A stretch of DNA of 64,000 nucleotides, from assembly GCA_029204225.1 (NCBI GenBank), contig CM055105.1:16749353-16813352 (forward strand). Direction: 5' to 3'. Position numbers and translations under genes: made by a program. Source of the DNA: Diphasiastrum complanatum (taxonomy: Eukaryota > Streptophyta > Lycopodiopsida > Lycopodiales > Lycopodiaceae). The notes beneath the pieces were generated by a model. That model saw only the letters and a list, made by a program, of their open reading frames with translations. It ran no database searches and had not been told where the DNA came from. Of this stretch, positions 59,110 to 64,000 are shown piece by piece. Numbering within the stretch: the stretch's first letter is position 1; the number at the start of each line of letters is the position of its first letter.

Positions 59110-59645
59110 TAAGAGGGTGCTAAAAGAGCAGACATCTCCTTGTGATATCGGGTGCACAATGACATTTAATTCACATGTTAATATTTAGAATGTGTAGACA
59201 CTCAAATCTTATGTTGGGTACCACCACTACCTCGGGCATAATAATGGGACTTTATTATTTTCTACAAATTTGATTGGCTATAATTTTTAGCTCTCAAAAT
59301 AGAAAGCTCAGTTAGAATTAGTAAGCTCAACTATGATTGTACTGTTAGTGTAGTTTACAGTTGTTATGAACTGTTTTAGTTTGGTAGGTAGGCTTTAGTT
59401 AAAAAGCCAGCTCGAGGGCTTGTCCCGGGCTGATAACGGGATTACATCTGTATATAACCTAAAATGCCACGGGCCAACAATGAATTTCATGCGTTTATTA
59501 GGTCTATGCCACGTGGCGTCCCCATGCAAAGGGGACCTTAGCTTGTATATGTATCATTCTCTTTGTAATAAAGATGCTTTTGCTTTGTGAGCTCTTTGCT
59601 TGATGTGAGCTCCTCCATCACTCTGTTACTTGTGGATGTTGTTTA
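59110..59645 (+). repeat. LTR-like non-coding segment
   Basis: It has a TATA-like TGTATATAACC near 59450, about 120 bases before TTTGTAATAAAGATGC (59562-59577), an arrangement typical of an LTR promoter and poly-A signal. No second copy or target duplication is visible, so a solo LTR is only a possibility. Confidence 0.3.
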
Positions 59646-60278
59646 TGGTTTTGATGGTTGGCAATCAATGAAATCTTGAAAATACTTAATCCTCATGGAA
59701 GGAATAATGAAAATACATAGGCCTCACAAAATTGAAACTTGAAATTACGTAGCCCTCATGAATGGAATCATCAAGATAACCTTTGAAAACGATCTTTTTT
59801 ATTTCTTTTAAGATTTTAGCGACACACATTATGTACAATAATGGGCGTTTCTTGGCCGCGGAAAGAATATAATGCCTCGTCCCCATGGCTCAACAATAGG
59901 ATATAAGTTTTTAAGACAAGGTTTGACAGTACCTACAAAATCCCTCTTCACACACTTACAAAAAATGTATTCTAATGTTGCCTAGATTATCTCGTTGGAA
60001 GTAACCTTGTTATGAACTAGATAACGGTTGTTTGGAGGTCCATTGTAAGGATATATGGCTCATCATCTCATCTTGTCTTGTCTCGTCTCACTGCCTTGCC
60101 TCACAGTTGGATATAATTTTTAAAAGTGTGTGATGCGACTAGATGAGAGTAGGAGCTAAAATATCCACACCATGAACAAACAAACAACCATCACTTACAA
60201 ACACCCTGGTGCATTTATTCATAGGAAAAAGTAGTAGGTACATTGATGAAAAAGATACATACACCTCGAAGGGGAAGT
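59646..60278. other. Intergenic, nothing recognised
   Basis: No gene or repeat pair recognised. The sequence between here and 60368 should contain the 3' end of the non-LTR element, but no A-tail (T run on the plus strand) is seen. Confidence 0.35.
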
Positions 60279-60367
60279 TTAAACAAAAGTAGGATCAAAC
60301 AAGAGCAAAGCTTGCAGTAAAGCTAAGATTAATTCAAATCTTGGCACTAAAAATAACAGTGCATAAA

Positions 60368-63030
60368 CTATGATGATGTCCGTGGGAGTTTGCCAATTGA
60401 CTGTAGCAGATCGGAAAAGTGAAGAGGTGGTGAGTCGGCTAATGAAGTGAGATGAGATGTAGCAGACCCAGCCACTGTCGCCCGTTGCAGAATAGATAGG
60501 GCCTGAGCACATTGCAGGGCAATGGAAACACGCTGTTTGAAGGAAGCCACGAGAATAGAACCAGGAATACCTTGACGCTCTGCCGCCTGATGAGAACACA
60601 TGCGAAGAAAATACTCAAAGCGTCGATGCAAGGTGCCATAAGTCTCAATAGCCAAAGGAAGGAAAGCATCAGTGGGGTGCCTGTCGGAGTAGTTTTTCTC
60701 CTTCTCTTGTGCTGTGACGCCTGCCGCTTCTCCTGGTGTGAAGGCAGAGCGAGGCAATAGGTCACCACGTGTGGGATCATCAACAACAAGGACATGAGAC
60801 TACTCTCTGAGGACGTGGAATCCTCCATCTCTGGCTATAGCGGCCGCTGCATCTCTGACAACATCATGCGTAGCTGTGCACTCACTCCCAAAAGGACAAC
60901 GAAGGAGGTGGATAGCAAGAGCATCAATAGGGTGACCACAAACACACATGGAGAGACCCTAAACCGAAGGATGAGGAAGCCCCAAGCGAAGACGAAGAGC
61001 AGTGGTGAAGATGGCCGAAGACAACCGGAAGGAAGGGATAACAGGCCGAGCTGACAGCCAAGCCCCGGCACCAGGACCCACACAAGAAAGAAGTCGAGCT
61101 CGATGCAACGCCGAAGGAGCCTCAGAGAGCATTCTTGAAAGGGTATGCTTGTGCACGCGCTCCAAGAGGGTCTCTTGCAGGTGATCTGAGCTGAAAGTGA
61201 GAAGTTGCTCAAAAGGAGGAAGACAAGCCTGGGCAGAGAGGGGGAGGAGCTCTCACGCAGCGATGAGGAGGTGCTGGAAAGGTAGAGAACCTCTATCCAC
61301 ATGAGCAATGCAATCTGCCAAGAGAGGGTGAAAGCTAGAAAGGAACAGAGAAGACAAAGTAGGAGCGACAAGAGCCCAGCTCCCAAGAAAAGCTGCAGGT
61401 GCAGAAGAAACCGTAGAGAGAAGACCCACACTTTCACAAGAAATGGGTAACCGAGCCTTGTTATGAGCTAAAAGGGTCTCCACACCATCCAAAGAACCAG
61501 GGCCCAAAAGGCGGCCAAAAACATCCATAAGAGAGCTGTCAAAGGAAGAGAGGAGATGCAAAAAGTCTGGAGTAGGGGGGAAAGTCCGCAGCAGATAAGA
61601 AGGATGCTGGATAAAGCAAGACGTCAAGATGCCAAACGTGTCTTGAGTGTTGCCCAACCGGGGAAGCAGATCTGAATGAGCAACATCCTCCTAGAGAGCC
61701 TCACCAAGAAAAGCAGAGTTGAAGGAAGCAGACCCAAAAGGAACACCCAGAACTCGAATGCCATCCGAAGGAGCGAGGAAACCTTGAGGAGGAACAAAGT
61801 CCGGGGGAAGACCTGCCGGAGACCATATTGAACACTTGCGGGGTTGAATAGACAAACCAAGAGAAGCCAGCTGCTCAGAGAAATGATGAAATGCGAGGAG
61901 CACCATGGGAGCAGGACCAACAATATGAGTGTCATCAGCAACTGAAGGAAATACGCAGGATGGAAAGGCCTCTGCAGAAGCTCGAAGTGCACGGAAATGA
62001 GCCAGAGCGAAAAGAGGACCAGCCAAAGGATCACCTTGACGAGTACCTGCTGCAAACTGGATAGTGGAAAGATCCTCAGAGCGCACATGGTGACTATAAA
62101 AGAGAGGAGTCTCAGTAGCATAGAACAACCGCACAAATGGGATAAGCTGAGCCAACTCACCACCAACCGCGCGCAGCTCCTGAAATATCGCAGCTCTAGA
62201 AATAGAGTTAAAAGCATTGGAAACATCCACTTGGAGAACAATCCAGTCAGGATGGAGATCAAGGGTCGCACGCAAACCATGAATGACAGCATCACAGCCG
62301 CCAGGAGTAGAGACGCCAAACTGATGAGGGGAGAGAAAAGAGGCGAAAATCTGTTGAAACTAAAAATAGATAGAACGACCAACAAGACGGAGGAGGACTT
62401 CGCCAATAGCGATGAGACGGACGCCACCCGAGGCTTTAGACATGGCGATCAAACGAGACGCAGACAAAAGACTAGCGACAAAAGAAGGAATGTGACCAGA
62501 GGCGATAAAAGAGCAGACCTGAAAGAGTTGAACAAAGCCACTAGCAGAGTCCTCAGGTGGAAAGCAATCACGAAGGTGTTCATAGACCAAATTGGAGGGA
62601 CCACCAACAGCAAGACGAGGACTACGATGGAAGTCACGAGAGAAAGAATCACGATCGAGCACCAAGTCAACATCAGACACAAAGTCCTCCACAAACAAGG
62701 GAAGAATGCCTTCAGAAGCAGGATGCAGAGCTTGGAGAGCAGCAACAGTATCAGCAGAAGAGGGAGCGGGTGTGAGAGGAGCTAAAGCTCGAGCTGCACG
62801 AGAATACTCACCAACTTGCCCAAGATGTAGGCTGCGACGAAGGCGATGGTGGAGAGGTGGGGCGCCTTGAGGATGAGAGTCCTACGAGTTGCGAGCAGCA
62901 AGTGCCTGATAGCGTGCAAAGTGTTCATCATGAAGCGTTTCCCAGTCTCCTGATAGAAAGCGACGAAGGCGATCACGAGTTTCTCTATGACCAGCATCCC
63001 CACCCCTCGGAGGAAGCACTAGACTATGAA
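60368..63030 (-). pseudogene. Non-LTR retrotransposon reverse transcriptase with C-terminal CCHC motif
   Basis: A single minus-strand frame can be read from about 63030 to the stop at 60368, broken only by stop codons (62882, 62360, 61691, 61253, 60959 and 60800). N-terminal part: RRFLSGDWETLHDE, then ALQALHPASEG. RT domain: GGPSNLVYEHL, SRLIAMSKASGGVRLIAIG, LQVDVSNAFNSISR (first catalytic Asp), GTRQGDPLAGPLFAL, and SVADDTHIVG with the ADD catalytic pair at 61931-61939. C-terminal part: FRLSSAIFTTALRLRLGLP, then CVCGHPIDALAIHLLRC (60896-60946, C-x-C-x7-H-x4-C), DRHPTDAFLPLAIETYG and FKQRVSIALQCAQA. This layout resembles plant and protist non-LTR proteins with a restriction-like endonuclease at the C terminus. 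There the endonuclease core should follow the CCHC, but only a short junction (SHVLVVDDPTR) remains, suggesting a deletion. The subfamily is not assigned. Confidence 0.8.
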
Positions 63031-63123
63031 AGTAGAGCCTTGGACGAGGGAAGCCCAAGTGAAAAGCTCCGAGATTATGCTTCAAAATGAGCATGTAAAA
63101 ATTTTCAAAGTATCCATTAAGCA

Positions 63124-63265
63124 ATGGAAGGAGGCTGGCCGGGCACAGGCCATTTTGCTCGATTTTGGCTTTCCAAAAAATTTTTGACTCGACCTCTCTA
63201 GGCCTCACCCAAATTTTTTTAAAAATCCTTACTGGGCAAAATGGACAGCACCCGGCTCCTTCCAT
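63124..63265. repeat. Small foldback element (MITE-like), about 142 bp
   Basis: The left end ATGGAAGGAG...CCGGGCACAGGCCATTTTGC and the reverse complement of the right end, ATGGAAGGAGCCGGGTGCTGTCC then ATTTTGC, are imperfect terminal inverted repeats of about 35 bases. The interior adds complementary A/T runs (AAAAAATTTTT). No protein. It adjoins the N-terminal end of the non-LTR pseudogene and may have inserted into it. No clear target duplication. Confidence 0.55.
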
Positions 63266-63431
63266 AGTACATTATAATAAGTGTCTAAATGTGAAGGAGG
63301 ATGTTTTGTGAAACCTTGTTGTGAATAATAAAAATAATATCGTATGCATTTATTATTTACCTCAGTCCTCTATCGTTTCATAATAAGAGGGAGCACTTTC
63401 TGGTCTGTCTTGCTGCCCTGCTCTAGTGTAC

Positions 63432-63845
63432 ATGGAGATGGTAACAATGGCCACAGCTGTTTCTCCTCCCCCTCCTCTTCTTCATCTCTGCTCTCAGCTT
63501 GCATATCATGATGCAGCCAATCATCGCTGCAGTTTCCGCAGAGCAGCAATGGCAAGGAGAACAAGAAGTCCTGCGTCCAAGCTGCATCTGCATCATCATA
63601 ATTATAATGGTAATAGTAGCTGTGGAAGGTTGAAATTGGTGGCGCAGGATGTGGCGGGTGCCAGGGATCCATTTCCTGCTGAGATCGAATCCAACTTTGC
63701 TGATAAAGTGGTGGGCAATGCTAGCACTGAGCATGTCATTCTCATCCCTCCCCTCTCAACTGGACTTGCTGAACGCTCCTGCCAGGCCTTGCCGCCTGAA
63801 GCCTTGGCCCTCCCTGAATCGGAGGCTAGGTCTCTTCTTCGCAAG
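63432..63845 (+). CDS. PCD/DCoH-like plastid protein (RAF2-type), first exon, partial
   Basis: First coding exon of a protein resembling plant pterin-4-alpha-carbinolamine dehydratase-like proteins, which in plants include the Rubisco accumulation factor RAF2. Frame begins at ATG 63432 (later Met codons at 63438 and 63447 are also possible). The first 70 residues are rich in Ser, Arg, His and Ala and poor in acids, like an organelle transit peptide. Then comes the family's conserved pre-domain stretch, GARDPFPAEIESNF and DKVVGNASTEHVILIP, and near the end EARSLLRKV. The exon probably ends at CGCAAG|GTTATC (63845), because the frame hits a stop soon after while relatives continue from LLRKV into the dehydratase fold. 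The catalytic part lies beyond the window. The identification rests on remembered family motifs. Confidence 0.7.
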
Positions 63846-64000
63846 GTTATCTATTCACTGAAATAAAATTAGCAGGCAAAGGTTGGATTGTCATTGGCAT
63901 AACCTAGCTGGAAGCTTCAAAAATGTTTTAGAGGATTAGGGGTTGCTTTTGGAAAGTTCATGTCAGTGCAGATTTTTGTAGGTAATTCTTGATTGTTGTT
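63846..64000 (+). other. Start of intron 1 of the PCD-like gene
   Basis: T-rich sequence after the inferred donor, to the window's end. No acceptor or next exon is seen. Confidence 0.5.

Noticed and set aside
60794-62870. Long plus-strand ORFs rich in Arg, Lys, Ser and Thr (for example 61997-62785)
   Set aside because: They are antisense shadows of the GC-richer minus-strand reverse-transcriptase frame, which has clear catalytic motifs.

Overview
This is nuclear DNA from a plant, most likely a flowering plant. It is intron-rich and AT-rich, and packed with Copia LTR retrotransposons whose primer-binding sites match plant initiator-Met tRNA. It carries two recognisable host genes, both on the plus strand: a complete signal recognition particle receptor alpha-subunit gene (coding part 23254-37160, nine coding exons, 640 codons plus stop by my splicing) and, at the right edge, the first exon of a plastid PCD/DCoH-like protein of the RAF2 type (63432-63845). 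The species cannot be told from the sequence alone.

Layout. 1-5200: decayed CACTA (En/Spm-type) transposon with a TNP2-type transposase pseudogene, a block of CT/AC microsatellites and a palindromic subterminal-type repeat. 5700-6400: unassigned minus-strand ORFs. 6550-11648: a young, fully bounded minus-strand Copia element (TSD AAATG). 11690-13560: fragments of an older Copia and a Ty3/gypsy gag. 13602-15752: a gag-only LTR element. 15940-20271: a plus-strand Copia with a broken 5' LTR (TSD GTAGT). 20280-21830: unassigned coding-like relics. 22735-22965: a hairpin/MITE-like repeat just upstream of the receptor gene.

23254-37160: the SRP receptor gene. Its 9.6-kb seventh intron holds a CT microsatellite, an antisense Copia (28330-33910, TSD CTTAG) and a MITE-like repeat; the exons are undamaged. 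38999-43879: another antisense Copia (TSD GTGTT) lacking most of its integrase. 45220-46943: LTR plus gag only. 49609-53742: plus-strand Copia split by a 1.08-kb solo LTR. 54190-55642: gypsy gag and Copia gag fragments. 56550-57690: a degenerate tandem array with a period of about 108 bp. 60368-63000: a minus-strand non-LTR reverse-transcriptase pseudogene with a C-terminal CCHC motif, held in one frame and broken by stop codons.

The two host genes act in unrelated processes: ER targeting of ribosomes, and Rubisco accumulation or pterin-dehydratase-like function in organelles. Everything else is transposon-derived or unassigned. I saw no CRISPR, phage, operon-like cluster or convincing new multi-gene system. 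The most unusual items are the non-LTR element, the gag-only LTR units and the 108-bp array.
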